This document shows positions 8,938 to 16,377 of a DNA stretch of 64,000 bases, piece by piece. Location: positions 868,001 to 932,000 of the forward strand of contig NZ_MWFK01000001.1 in assembly GCF_002078175.1 (NCBI RefSeq), given 5' to 3'. Every line of letters begins with the position of its first letter. Position 1 is the stretch's first letter. This DNA is from Streptomyces sp. M41(2017) (GTDB lineage Bacteria; Actinomycetota; Actinomycetes; Streptomycetales; Streptomycetaceae). The translations under genes and the position numbers were made by a program. The notes below the pieces were generated by a model. It searched no databases, was not told the origin of the DNA, and worked only from the letters and a program-made list of their open reading frames with translations.

Positions 8938-10356
8938 GTGCTTTCCGCGTTTTCTGCGTTGTCCGCGTGCAGGCGAGGGGCAGTCCGTCTCGCCGCCGCG
9001 ACGTTGGTGTCGGGGCTCGTCGCCGCGGGGGCCGTCGCCACCGCCGGCACGGCCGTCGCCGACGAGACGCCGCAGAGCCCCGGCGGAGCGACCGCCACCC
9101 TCGGCGACCTGAAGACGTACGGGTCGGCGGTCATCCACGACCACGGCGAGGACTCCTGGGTCTCCGCGGGACTCTTCGAGATGTCCGTCGACGACGGCGG
9201 GACCCTCCAGACGTACTGCATCGACCTGCACAACCCGACACAGCGGGACGCCAGGTACCAGGAGACCTCCTGGAGCGGCACGTCGCTGAGCGGCAACAAG
9301 GACGCGGGCAGGATCCGCTGGATCCTGCGGAACTCCTACCCGCAGGTGAACGACCTGTCGGCGCTGGCCGAGAAGGCCGGCGTCGGCGGGCTCACCGAAC
9401 AGGACGCCGCGGCGGGCACCCAGGTGGCCATCTGGCGGTACTCGGACGGCGCCGACGTGGACGCGGCGGACCCGAAGGCGGAGAAGCTCGCGGACTACCT
9501 GCAGAGGAACGCCCGGGACCTCCCGGAGCCCGACGCCTCGCTCACCCTGACCCCGGCCGCGGTCTCCGGTCACGCGGGCGAGCGGCTCGGCCCGGTCACG
9601 GTCCACACGGACGCGGACGGCGTGACGGTGGCCCCGCCCGCGGACACGGCCGCCAGCGGAGTGAAGGTCGTCGACGGGCACGGAAAGCCGGTCACCTCGG
9701 CGGCCGACGGCAGCCGTCTCTTCTTCGACATACCGAAGGACAGCGCGGACGGATCGGCTTCGCTGACCGTGCAGGCGTCCACGAGCGTGCCGGTCGGGCG
9801 CGCCTTCGCCTCCGACTCCCGCAGCCAGACGCAGATCCTGGCGGGCTCCAGCGAGTCCACCGTCTCCGCCACGGCGACCGTGGACTGGGCGGCGAAGGGT
9901 GCGATACCCGCGCTGACCGCCGAGAAGAACTGCGCCGACGGCGGTGTGGACATCACGGCGGTCAACAAGGGCGACGAGGCGTTCACGTTCGAGCTGATGG
10001 GTGTCGAGCACACCATCGCGGCGGGCGCTGCCCAGACGATGACGGTCCCGCTCCAGGAGGACCAGGCGTACGACTTCACGATCAGCGGTCCGAGCGGCTT
10101 CGCGAAGCGGTTCAAGGGCGTGCTGGACTGCAGGACCCAGGGGGGCGCGAGCGACATCACGACCCAGACGGTCGGTGAGCCGGGCCCCGCCTCGATCGGC
10201 GGCGGCTCCGGGGGCAGCGACCTGGCGGAGACGGGCGGTTCGGGCGCGACGCCGGTCATCGCCGGGGTCGCCATCGCGCTCGTCCTCGTCGGCGGTGCGG
10301 CGGTCCTCTTCGTCCGCAGGAAGCAGACACCCGAGCAGGGACCGGCGCAGGACTGA
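8938..10356 (+). CDS. sortase-anchored surface protein with thioester (TQxA) domain
   Basis: 472 aa. GTG 8938 is preferred because AAGGGGA (8926-8932) is well placed before it; ATG 8923 is also in frame. A signal peptide runs to about residue 41 (GTAVADE). The thioester domain shows the Cys in TYCIDL (C94) and the Gln in TQVAIW (Q162), which in this family form an internal Cys-Gln thioester that couples covalently to host or environmental nucleophiles. Beta-rich stalk domains follow. The C-terminus carries LAETG (429-433), a hydrophobic helix and RRK, a class E sortase signal typical of streptomycetes. It should therefore be covalently attached to the cell wall, presumably on aerial hyphae. 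Its ligand is unknown. Confidence 0.85.
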   Translation: MLSAFSALSACRRGAVRLAAATLVSGLVAAGAVATAGTAVADETPQSPGGATATLGDLKTYGSAVIHDHGEDSWVSAGLFEMSVDDGGTLQTYCIDLHNPTQRDARYQETSWSGTSLSGNKDAGRIRWILRNSYPQVNDLSALAEKAGVGGLTEQDAAAGTQVAIWRYSDGADVDAADPKAEKLADYLQRNARDLPEPDASLTLTPAAVSGHAGERLGPVTVHTDADGVTVAPPADTAASGVKVVDGHGKPVTSAADGSRLFFDIPKDSADGSASLTVQASTSVPVGRAFASDSRSQTQILAGSSESTVSATATVDWAAKGAIPALTAEKNCADGGVDITAVNKGDEAFTFELMGVEHTIAAGAAQTMTVPLQEDQAYDFTISGPSGFAKRFKGVLDCRTQGGASDITTQTVGEPGPASIGGGSGGSDLAETGGSGATPVIAGVAIALVLVGGAAVLFVRRKQTPEQGPAQD

Positions 10357-10386
10357 GGCCGGGGGTCCGAGACCCCTGGACGTCGG

Positions 10387-10423
10387 CCGCCCCGCCCACC
10401 GGAGGCTCCGGTCGGCGAGGCGG
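10387..10423. terminator. bidirectional terminator between surface protein and YcnI gene
   Basis: A 17-nt arm (10387-10403) pairs with 10407-10423 at 15 of 17 positions around a 3-nt loop, sitting exactly between two converging stop codons. Confidence 0.65.
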
Positions 10424-10435
10424 TGACGGGGTGGG

Positions 10436-11209
10436 TCAGGGGCGGGTGTTCCGGCCGCGGGCGAGGGCGAACCCGGCCGCGATCAGGCCGAGGACGCCGA
10501 CGACCAGGCCGGCCGTTCCGAGGGAACGGGCGGTGGAGTCATCGGCCGTGTCGCTCGCGGTGGACTCATTGGTGTCCTTCGAGGACGACGCGGACGGCGG
10601 CGCCGCCGAGTCGGCGTCCGAACCGGCGGCCCCGCCGGACCCGTTCGACGACTCGGCCCCCGTGCCTCCGGCGGTGAGCGTCAGCGCGGGGGCGGGGTTC
10701 TCCGGCTCGTCGGCGCCCGCCTTCGCCTCCTCGATCCAGCGGACGACGCTGCCGTCCGAGTAGGTCTGGAGCGTCTTGAAGCTCAGCCGGCCGGTGTCGT
10801 CGGGCAGTTGGCCGAAGGCGACGTCGAAGTCCTGGAACTCGCCGTGGCGGATCCTGCCGCCGGTCCAGGTGATCTCGGAGACGGCGTCGGTGATCGTGCC
10901 GTCGTCCGTCTTCACCGGCTTCTTCAGCTTCGTGGTCGTCACCTTCGCGGTCCAGCCCGCCTGCGGCGTGACCAGGACCCCGAGGACGGGATGGTCGGTG
11001 GGCAGGAACACCTGCACCTTCGTGGTGCTCGCGGTGTCCTCCTCGTTGGGGACGCGGAAGCTCAGGACACCGTCCGTGGCGCCCTTGGCATAGCTCTCGG
11101 GGTGGACCGTCACATGCGCGGAGGCCGCGCCCGCCGCGGCCAGGACACCCGCCAGGGTGAGGGCGGCGAGGGTGCCGGTGCGGCGCAGGGTGGTGCTCGT
11201 CGGGGACAT
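10436..11209 (-). CDS. YcnI family copper-binding membrane protein (DUF1775)
   Basis: 257 aa with an N-terminal signal peptide ending ASA-HVTVHPES, so the mature protein would begin with a histidine, the copper ligand of YcnI-type proteins (histidine brace). The DUF1775 domain covers about residues 32-165 (FRVPNEEDTASTTKVQVFLP, then WTGG and FDVAFGQLPDD). A Ser/Gly/Ala-rich linker precedes a single C-terminal membrane helix (GLVVGVLGLIAAGFALARG), which leaves the domain outside the membrane. It precedes a His/Met-rich membrane protein gene in the same orientation, with 30 nt between the upstream stop and this start, suggesting a small copper-handling operon with that gene first. Confidence 0.85.
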   Translation of the reverse strand: MSPTSTTLRRTGTLAALTLAGVLAAAGAASAHVTVHPESYAKGATDGVLSFRVPNEEDTASTTKVQVFLPTDHPVLGVLVTPQAGWTAKVTTTKLKKPVKTDDGTITDAVSEITWTGGRIRHGEFQDFDVAFGQLPDDTGRLSFKTLQTYSDGSVVRWIEEAKAGADEPENPAPALTLTAGGTGAESSNGSGGAAGSDADSAAPPSASSSKDTNESTASDTADDSTARSLGTAGLVVGVLGLIAAGFALARGRNTRP

Positions 11210-11239
11210 CTGGGGAACTCCGTACGGGAGGGGACGTGG

Positions 11240-11824
11240 TCAGGGCGTGGACACGAGCCCTGCCGGCGGTCCCCGGCGGGAGACGGCGTGCCGCAGCAAC
11301 GCCTGACGGAGCGGCCGCGGTTCGGCCGAGCGGCCCGCGGCGTCTCCGTGCGGCCGTACGGATGCCGGTCCCGTGCGCCCCTTCCACCAGGCGGCGAGCC
11401 CGGGCACGAAGGCGACGGCCCGGCGCAGCAGGGACCACAGGGCGGCCTCGCCGCGCCGCAGCCACCAGGTCGCGAGGAGGGCGGCGCCGACGTGGGCGGC
11501 CGTGGCGTGCGGCGTCAGGGCGTGGCTGTGGGCGTACGTCATGTGCGCCCCGTGCATGGTCATCGTCATCCGGGGGCACCCGGCCCCGAAACCGAGGTGG
11601 AGTCCGGTCTGCGCGCCCAGCATGGCCCCGGCTATCCCGAGCAGGGACCGCTCGCGGCCGCACAGCGCGCAGCCGACGGCGAAGACGACGAGGAGGCCCG
11701 CGCCGACGGCGCCGCGCGAGGGGGCCTGCCCGGTGGCGAGCACGTGCCCGCCGGCCGCCAGCAGCACGCAGAGCACGGCGAACACCGCCGCGCGCAGGCT
11801 CCGTACCGCAGGGGACGCACTCAT
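11240..11824 (-). CDS. membrane protein with His/Met-rich loop, upstream of ycnI
   Basis: 194 aa. Three to four hydrophobic segments are visible: LRAAVFAVLCVLLAAGGHVLA, VGAGLLVVFAVGCALCG, a weaker LGIAGAMLGAQTGLHLGFG, and the helix around AAHVGAALLATWW. Between the third and fourth lies MTMTMHGAHMTYAHSHALTPH, dense in Met and His and therefore a plausible copper-binding loop. There is also a CALCG pair in the second helix. The C-terminal tail is Arg-rich and cytoplasmic. I know no named family with certainty. The gene probably heads the ycnI operon, so a role in copper delivery or sensing is inferred from context only. Confidence 0.7.
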   Translation of the reverse strand: MSASPAVRSLRAAVFAVLCVLLAAGGHVLATGQAPSRGAVGAGLLVVFAVGCALCGRERSLLGIAGAMLGAQTGLHLGFGAGCPRMTMTMHGAHMTYAHSHALTPHATAAHVGAALLATWWLRRGEAALWSLLRRAVAFVPGLAAWWKGRTGPASVRPHGDAAGRSAEPRPLRQALLRHAVSRRGPPAGLVSTP

Positions 11825-11952
11825 GAAGCCCAGATACTGCCATGGGGAGGGAGTGACCGTGGGGGCTTCCCGGTGAGCCGTCCGTCACGGGCCGCCGGGC
11901 TCGTCCCACGGTCGCTCGGATAGGGTCCGGCTGAGCCTGGGAGGGATCCGAC

Positions 11953-12912
11953 ATGCGACTTCGCTGTGCCGTACTGGACGACTATCAGAGGGTGGCGACC
12001 GGGATCGCCGACTGGTCGCCGGTCGCGGACCGGGTCGAGGTCACCTCCTTCGACGGGCACTTCGCCGACGAGGACGCGCTGGCCGCCGCTCTCGCCGCGT
12101 TCGACATCGTCGTGACGCTGCGCGAGCGGGTGCCCTTCCCGGCCTCGCTGCTGGCCCGGCTGCCCCGGCTGAAGCTGCTCGTCGCGTCCGGGATGCGCAA
12201 CAGCGTCATCGACTACGCGGCGGCGAAGGAGCACGGGGTGACCGTGTGTGGGACGCCGAGTTCCTCGACGCCTCCCGTCGAGCTGACCTGGGCGCTGCTG
12301 CTCGGTCTCGCGCGGGGCATCGTCACCGAGCACGAGGCGGTGCGGTCGGGCGGCCCCTGGCAGAGCACCGTCGGCGCCGATCTGCACGGCCGCCGGCTCG
12401 GTCTGCTGGGGCTCGGCAAGATCGGCGCCCGGGTGGCCCAGGTGGGTCTCGCGTTCGGCATGCGGGTCGGTGCGTGGAGCCAGAACCTCACGAAGGAACG
12501 CGCCGAGGAGGTGGGGGTGGAACTCGCCCCTTCCAAGGAGGAGCTGCTGGCGGGCAGCGACTTCGTCTCCGTGCACCTGGCGCTCGGCGACCGTACCCGG
12601 GGCCTCGTCGGCGCCGCCGAACTGGCTCTGCTGAAGCCGACGGCCTTTCTCGTCAACACCTCCCGCTCGGCGATCGTCGACCAGGAGGCCCTGCTCGCCG
12701 CGCTGCACGCCGGACGGATCGCCGGAGCGGGCATCGACGTGTTCGACGTGGAGCCGCTGCCCGCGGACCACCCGATGCGGTCGGCCCCCCGCCTGCTGGC
12801 CACCCCGCACCTCGGCTACGTGTCGCGGTCCAACTACGCGACGTACTACGGCGCGGCGGTCGAGGACATCGAGGCGTACCTGGCGGGCAGTCCGGTACGC
12901 CTGCTCGGCTGA
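11953..12912 (+). CDS. D-2-hydroxyacid dehydrogenase, NAD-dependent
   Basis: 319 aa, the usual length of the D-isomer-specific 2-hydroxyacid dehydrogenase family, which interconverts 2-oxo acids and D-2-hydroxyacids. The NAD-binding motif is GLLGLGKIGARVAQ. The catalytic triad is visible: Arg in VNTSRSAIVD, Glu in DVFDVEPLPADHP, and His in LATPHLGYVS. There is no signal peptide. GGGAGGGA precedes the ATG at good spacing. It stands alone, divergent from the YcnI pair and convergent with the DUF2087 gene, so its substrate cannot be deduced from neighbours; phosphoglycerate or hydroxyphenylpyruvate-type reductases are possible. Confidence 0.85.
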   Translation: MRLRCAVLDDYQRVATGIADWSPVADRVEVTSFDGHFADEDALAAALAAFDIVVTLRERVPFPASLLARLPRLKLLVASGMRNSVIDYAAAKEHGVTVCGTPSSSTPPVELTWALLLGLARGIVTEHEAVRSGGPWQSTVGADLHGRRLGLLGLGKIGARVAQVGLAFGMRVGAWSQNLTKERAEEVGVELAPSKEELLAGSDFVSVHLALGDRTRGLVGAAELALLKPTAFLVNTSRSAIVDQEALLAALHAGRIAGAGIDVFDVEPLPADHPMRSAPRLLATPHLGYVSRSNYATYYGAAVEDIEAYLAGSPVRLLG

Positions 12913-12945
12913 ACCCGGCTGCCCGGGGGCCGGGAGGGCCGCGGC

Positions 12946-13629
12946 TCAGGCGGCCGTGGCGGGCCGGCGGTACACGCCGACCCGGCGGTGCAGGTGGTGC
13001 AGGTCCACGAGGTAGCGCCGGAGCGTCACATGGTCGACGGGGGCGTCCTCGCACCAGGCGCGCAGCTTCTCGTTGACCGTCCGCTCGGGATACTCGACGC
13101 CCGGCTCGAAGGTCCGCTCGGCGATGTGCCGCAGGACGACCAGCTTGCGCTCCCACTGGGCGGGCAGCCGCACGAGACGGCCGTCGCGCACGAAGGTCCG
13201 CAGTACCGTCTCGGACTGCTCGTCCCCGGAGCCGTAGCTCTCGGCTGCGGGCTTCGACTCCCGTGCGGAGCGGGCGAGTTCGCGGAAGCGGTCGTAGACG
13301 ACGGCGAGTCCGTCCGCGCCCTCCGCGATCACGCCCTGGTCCCGCAGCCTGCGCAGCGCGGTGGCGGCCTGCTTCGGGGACAGGCCCGTCCGCTCGGTCA
13401 CCTGTGCGGGGGTGGCCGCGCCGAGGACGACGGCGGCGAACACGCGGGCACGGGACTCCTCCGCGAAGAGGCCGACCGCGCCGGAGAGGTCGGCCGGCTC
13501 GGCCGGCGCGCTTTGCTCGGCCGGTGCGGTCCGCTCGGCCGAAGGGGCGGGCGGGACGGACGGGGCAGGGGCGGTCGGCTGTTCGGCCCTCTGGCCACTG
13601 GCCCGTTCGGTGGATCGGTCGGTCGGCAT
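12946..13629 (-). CDS. DUF2087 domain protein with winged-helix segment
   Basis: 227 aa. The first about 50 residues are Pro/Ala/Glu-rich repeats (SAERTAPAEQSAPAEPAD) and likely disordered. Residues about 55-105 form an ArsR-like winged helix (ARVFAAVVLGAATPAQVTER, then TGLSPKQAATALRRLRDQG). The C-terminal domain (LRTFVRDGRLVRLPAQWERK, then ERTVNEKLRAWCEDAPVDHV and LRRYLVDLHHL) is DUF2087, which often accompanies DNA-binding regions and is thought to be regulatory. It is divergent from the chpG-like chaplin with 177 nt between starts, so it could act on that promoter, but no operator was identified. No ligand-binding motif is evident. Confidence 0.8.
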   Translation of the reverse strand: MPTDRSTERASGQRAEQPTAPAPSVPPAPSAERTAPAEQSAPAEPADLSGAVGLFAEESRARVFAAVVLGAATPAQVTERTGLSPKQAATALRRLRDQGVIAEGADGLAVVYDRFRELARSARESKPAAESYGSGDEQSETVLRTFVRDGRLVRLPAQWERKLVVLRHIAERTFEPGVEYPERTVNEKLRAWCEDAPVDHVTLRRYLVDLHHLHRRVGVYRRPATAA

Positions 13630-13722
13630 GCCCGGCAGGCTAGTTCAGCGGGTGGGGCGGACCGAAGCGAATTTCCGCCGCCCGTCCGGCGGGGATCGGT
13701 GGGTGATACCCCGATGAACGCC

Positions 13723-13750
13723 CGTGACCAGGTGTGGGCGGACGCGTTGA
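13723..13750 (+). promoter_or_regulatory. putative BldN-type promoter of the chpG-like chaplin
   Basis: CGTGAC (13723-13728), a 16-nt spacer and CGTTGA (13745-13750), 56 nt before the ATG. The same arrangement recurs at the other chaplin and rodlin genes listed here. It resembles the CGTAAC-16-CGTTGA pattern I recall for sigma BldN, which is known to control chaplins and rodlins. Confidence 0.6.
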
Positions 13751-13806
13751 AGGGGGAGTGCGGTCGCGTCCGTGCCACCGCGCTCATCGAACCAAAGGAG
13801 AACGTG

Positions 13807-14094
13807 ATGTCTCGCATCGCGAAGGTCGCCGCAGTCGCCCTCGGCACGGGTGCCGTTGTCATCAGCGGGGCCGGTCTGGCCATGGCTGACGCGGGCGCCC
13901 AGGGCGAGGCCGTCGGCTCGCCCGGCGTCCTCTCGGGCAACGTCATCCAGGTGCCGGTCAACATCCCGGTCAACGTGTGCGGCAACACCGTCAGCGTCAT
14001 CGGCCTGCTGAACCCGGCCTTCGGCAACCACTGCTCGAACGACGGCGGCCACGGCAAGGACAAGGACCGCGGCGGCTACGGCTACGGCCACTGA
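13807..14094 (+). CDS. chpG: short chaplin with extended charged/Gly-Tyr-His tail (ChpG position)
   Basis: 95 aa. ATG 13807 follows AAAGGAG (13794-13800). A signal peptide is followed by mature sequence from about DAGAQGEAVGSPGV. One chaplin domain is present: SGNVIQVPVNIPVNVCGNTV, SVIGLLNPAFGNHC, with the two conserved cysteines that form the intramolecular disulphide. Secreted chaplins assemble into amyloid-like fibrils that make aerial hyphae hydrophobic. Unlike typical short chaplins, which stop within a few residues of the second Cys, this one continues with NDGGHGKDKDRGGYGYGH. Its place next to melC2/melC1 matches chpG in S. coelicolor. Confidence 0.9.
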   Translation: MSRIAKVAAVALGTGAVVISGAGLAMADAGAQGEAVGSPGVLSGNVIQVPVNIPVNVCGNTVSVIGLLNPAFGNHCSNDGGHGKDKDRGGYGYGH

Positions 14095-14108
14095 CCCACG
14101 CCACGCGA

Positions 14109-14143
14109 GAGGCCCCCGGCAGGAAGTCGCTGCCGGGGGCCTC
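14109..14143. terminator. bidirectional terminator between chpG and melC2
   Basis: Perfect 13-bp stem GAGGCCCCCGGCA/TGCCGGGGGCCTC with a 9-nt loop between converging genes. Confidence 0.85.
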
Positions 14144-14175
14144 GCCGTCCCCGATGTGCGGACGGGTGGACGGCC

Positions 14176-15042
14176 TCACGCGTACCGATAGACGGCGCTG
14201 TGGTCCTCCATCGACTGCGGCGTCACGCCCCACGGGGGCATCTCCTCGTTGCGGGCGATGATCCGGCCGCGCTGGGAGTTCCCGAGACCCGGCGGGCGCT
14301 CGGGCAGATAGCGGGCACCGCGGTGCCGCTGCTGCCAGCGCGACCACTGCAGGTCGACGAAGGCGTGGTGCAGCCAGAACACGGGATCGTTGACGGAGCC
14401 GCCGCCCAGCATGTGGCCGCCGACCCAGCGGTGGACGCGGTTGTGGTTGGCCCAGGCGGCGTTGCCCGACCCGTGCCCCCACCCCTCCAGCTTGTTGCGG
14501 AAGCCGCGCGTGGACGTGGAGTTCCAGGGCGACGTGTCGTAGACGGGGTCCTCCAGGGCGGCGTTCAGGTCGCCTGCCGTGGGCAGGTGCAGCGGCTGTC
14601 GCGGCCGGCCGAGGTCCCGGGTGAGGAACACCCCGTCCGTCACCCCCTCCTTGATGATCCACTTGCCCTGCGCGTAGGCGAACGGCCCGGTCGTCACCTG
14701 CCGGTCCGAACTCCGCCCGTTGCCGCCGAGCAGGTCCTTGGTCCAGGGCGCGGACGTCGTCGAACGGTCCCGCGTCCAGTCCCAGTAGGGCACGCTCACC
14801 GACGGATCCACCTTGCGCAGCGCACCCTCCAGCTCCAGCAGGAATCGCCGGTGCCAGGGCAGGAAGGACGGCGTCATGTGGGCCGCGCGCAGTCCGTCGT
14901 CGCCGTCCGCGACGTAGTAGTCGATGTGCGTGCGGACGAACTCGTCGTACTGGCCGCGGCGTTTGACCTCCAGCATCGCGGTGACGAATCGGCGCCGCTC
15001 CGAGCTGGTCAGCGTGCTGACGTCCTTACGCGTGTACACCAT
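14176..15042 (-). CDS. melC2: tyrosinase (MelC2)
   Basis: 288 aa, slightly longer than the about 273 aa of known MelC2. It oxidises tyrosine to DOPA and DOPAquinone, the route to melanin. All six copper ligands of the type-3 site are present: H39, H55 and H64 (FVRTHIDYY, RAAHMTPSFLPWHRRF) for CuA, and H200, H204 and H226 (ANHNRVHRWVGG, NDPVFWLHHAFVD) for CuB. An insertion of about ten residues (GHGSGNAAWA) sits just before the CuB helix. There is no signal peptide; MelC2 is exported as a complex with Tat-secreted MelC1. Start ATG 15042 gives the usual MVYTRKD terminus and a 17-nt overlap with melC1, indicating coupled translation. Confidence 0.95.
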   Translation of the reverse strand: MVYTRKDVSTLTSSERRRFVTAMLEVKRRGQYDEFVRTHIDYYVADGDDGLRAAHMTPSFLPWHRRFLLELEGALRKVDPSVSVPYWDWTRDRSTTSAPWTKDLLGGNGRSSDRQVTTGPFAYAQGKWIIKEGVTDGVFLTRDLGRPRQPLHLPTAGDLNAALEDPVYDTSPWNSTSTRGFRNKLEGWGHGSGNAAWANHNRVHRWVGGHMLGGGSVNDPVFWLHHAFVDLQWSRWQQRHRGARYLPERPPGLGNSQRGRIIARNEEMPPWGVTPQSMEDHSAVYRYA

Positions 15043-15517
15043 GGTGGTGGCCGCCCCCTTCCCTACCGCCGCCGTACGGCGTGCTCCCGCCTCCGCCGCT
15101 CCGGTCACCGCCGGCACCGTCCATCCCCTTCATGCCGTCCATGCCGTCCATGCCGTCCATGGGCCGCAGGTGTTCGGCGGGGTCCAGTTCGTCGACGGCG
15201 GCACGCGCGGCCTCCAGGGCCGTCGGGTACGACACGTAGTGGTCCACCATGCTGAGATAGCCGCCGTCCGCGCGACGCATCAGGTGCAGGGGCCTTCCGT
15301 CCACCGTGACCAGCCACTCCGCGCCGGTGAACGCGACCCGGCCGTCCGAGCCGCTCCTCCTGCCGAGCAGATGGCGGCCGCGGTACACCTCGTCGAAGGA
15401 GAGGTCGTCCTGCCGCTCGGGGCGCGAGGCCCGGGAGGCGGCGACGACGGGGGCCAGTGCCACGGCGACGGCCGAGACCAGCAGGCCCCGCGTGACTCCG
15501 CGCCGGGTCACGGCCAT
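15026..15517 (-). CDS. melC1: tyrosinase copper cofactor/chaperone (MelC1)
   Basis: 163 aa from ATG 15517 (MAVTRRGVTRGLLVSAVAVA), giving a Tat signal peptide with twin arginines; a longer frame to 15634 has no good signal. The conserved core is FDEVYRGRHLLGRR, then VTVDGRPLHLMRRADGGYLS and MVDHYVSYPTALEAARAAVDEL. MelC1 delivers copper to MelC2 and carries it through the Tat pathway. The C-terminus is unusual: MDGMDGMDGMKGMDG followed by a Gly-rich stretch and HHHGVHA. In MelC1 proteins I remember, the His tract lies before the HVMRNADG motif, whereas here that segment lacks it. The Met/His tail probably binds copper. It is the upstream gene of a two-gene operon. Confidence 0.85.
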   Translation of the reverse strand: MAVTRRGVTRGLLVSAVAVALAPVVAASRASRPERQDDLSFDEVYRGRHLLGRRSGSDGRVAFTGAEWLVTVDGRPLHLMRRADGGYLSMVDHYVSYPTALEAARAAVDELDPAEHLRPMDGMDGMDGMKGMDGAGGDRSGGGGSTPYGGGREGGGHHHGVHA

Positions 15518-15740
15518 GGTGTCGGCGAGGTGTTCAGCGCCCCGGCCCGGCACCCGGCCGGCCGGCGCACGGCTCGGTCCGCGCCCCCGTAGTCTGCTCG
15601 ACACCCAGCTGACGAACATGCTTGTCTCCTCCACGGATTGAGGCGGATGCAGCGTCTTCAGCAGGGTTCAACGACGGCGGCGCCGGATGGTTCGGGCGGC
15701 GGGCCCGGGCCGGACTCCCGGGACCGCGACCGCGCGGGTG

Positions 15741-16259
15741 TCAGGCGCCGGAGCCCGTCTCCACGTTCGCCCCCGGGACGGTCTGCAGCAGCGGCGTGAG
15801 CACGGCGGCCTGCGGCAGCTTCACGTCGGGAAGACCGAAGTGGTCGGCGTTCGGCGCGCCGAGCGGGGCCTGCAGGGACAGCCCGGGGGTCAGCGTCCGC
15901 AGGTCGGCGGCGGGCGCCGAGACCCCGAGGTGGTCGAAGCCCTCACCGAGGATGTGCGGCAGGGGCGTCCGCAGGTCCGCTCCGGGCAGCCCGCCGACGA
16001 GCGGCAGCTGGGGAAGCGTGCGGTCGGGCAGCATCCGGCCCTCGACGTAGCGGGGTCCCTCGGGCGAGCCGGGCACCGGTACCGGCAGCTCACCCGCGAT
16101 GTGGGGCGTCCGCAGGTTGAGGGCCTGCTCGACGCCGTTCAGCGGCACGGGGATGGGGACCGTGTCCGCCGCGACGGCGGGGGTCGCGGCGGCGGCACCC
16201 ACCACCGCCGCCACCCCGGTCATGACGGCGGCGAGAGTTCCTCGTGTGGTCGGCTTCAT
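15741..16259 (-). CDS. secreted protein with LRTP-type repeats, unknown function
   Basis: 172 aa with a clear signal peptide (MKPTTRGTLAAVMTGVAAVVGAAAATPAVAAD). The mature protein is rich in Pro, Leu and Gly, without cysteines. Short repeats occur: LRTPHIAGE, LRTPLPHILGE and LRTLTPGL. There is no enzymatic motif, sorting signal or membrane helix. It probably remains loosely in the wall or medium. It lies upstream of melC1 on the same strand with 223 nt between, enough for separate promoters. Position among chaplins suggests a developmental surface protein; this is inference. I do not recognise the family. Confidence 0.75.
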   Translation of the reverse strand: MKPTTRGTLAAVMTGVAAVVGAAAATPAVAADTVPIPVPLNGVEQALNLRTPHIAGELPVPVPGSPEGPRYVEGRMLPDRTLPQLPLVGGLPGADLRTPLPHILGEGFDHLGVSAPAADLRTLTPGLSLQAPLGAPNADHFGLPDVKLPQAAVLTPLLQTVPGANVETGSGA

Positions 16260-16377
16260 CTCAGGTACGGTCCCTTTCAGGATTCGGTGGCTCTGCGTCC
16301 GTACCGCGTAACGATGCCGGGAACGCCATCAGCGAAATATTCCCCCGACGGACGCAATAGTCGTTCGATAGGAATGA

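Noticed and set aside
15130..15163. Tandem CATGCCGTC-type repeat considered as a CRISPR or satellite
   Set aside because: It encodes the MDG repeats of MelC1 in frame, with no spacers.
15518..15634. Longer MelC1 start (39 additional residues)
   Set aside because: The extra residues are Arg/Pro-rich without signal features; ATG 15517 gives a proper twin-arginine signal peptide.
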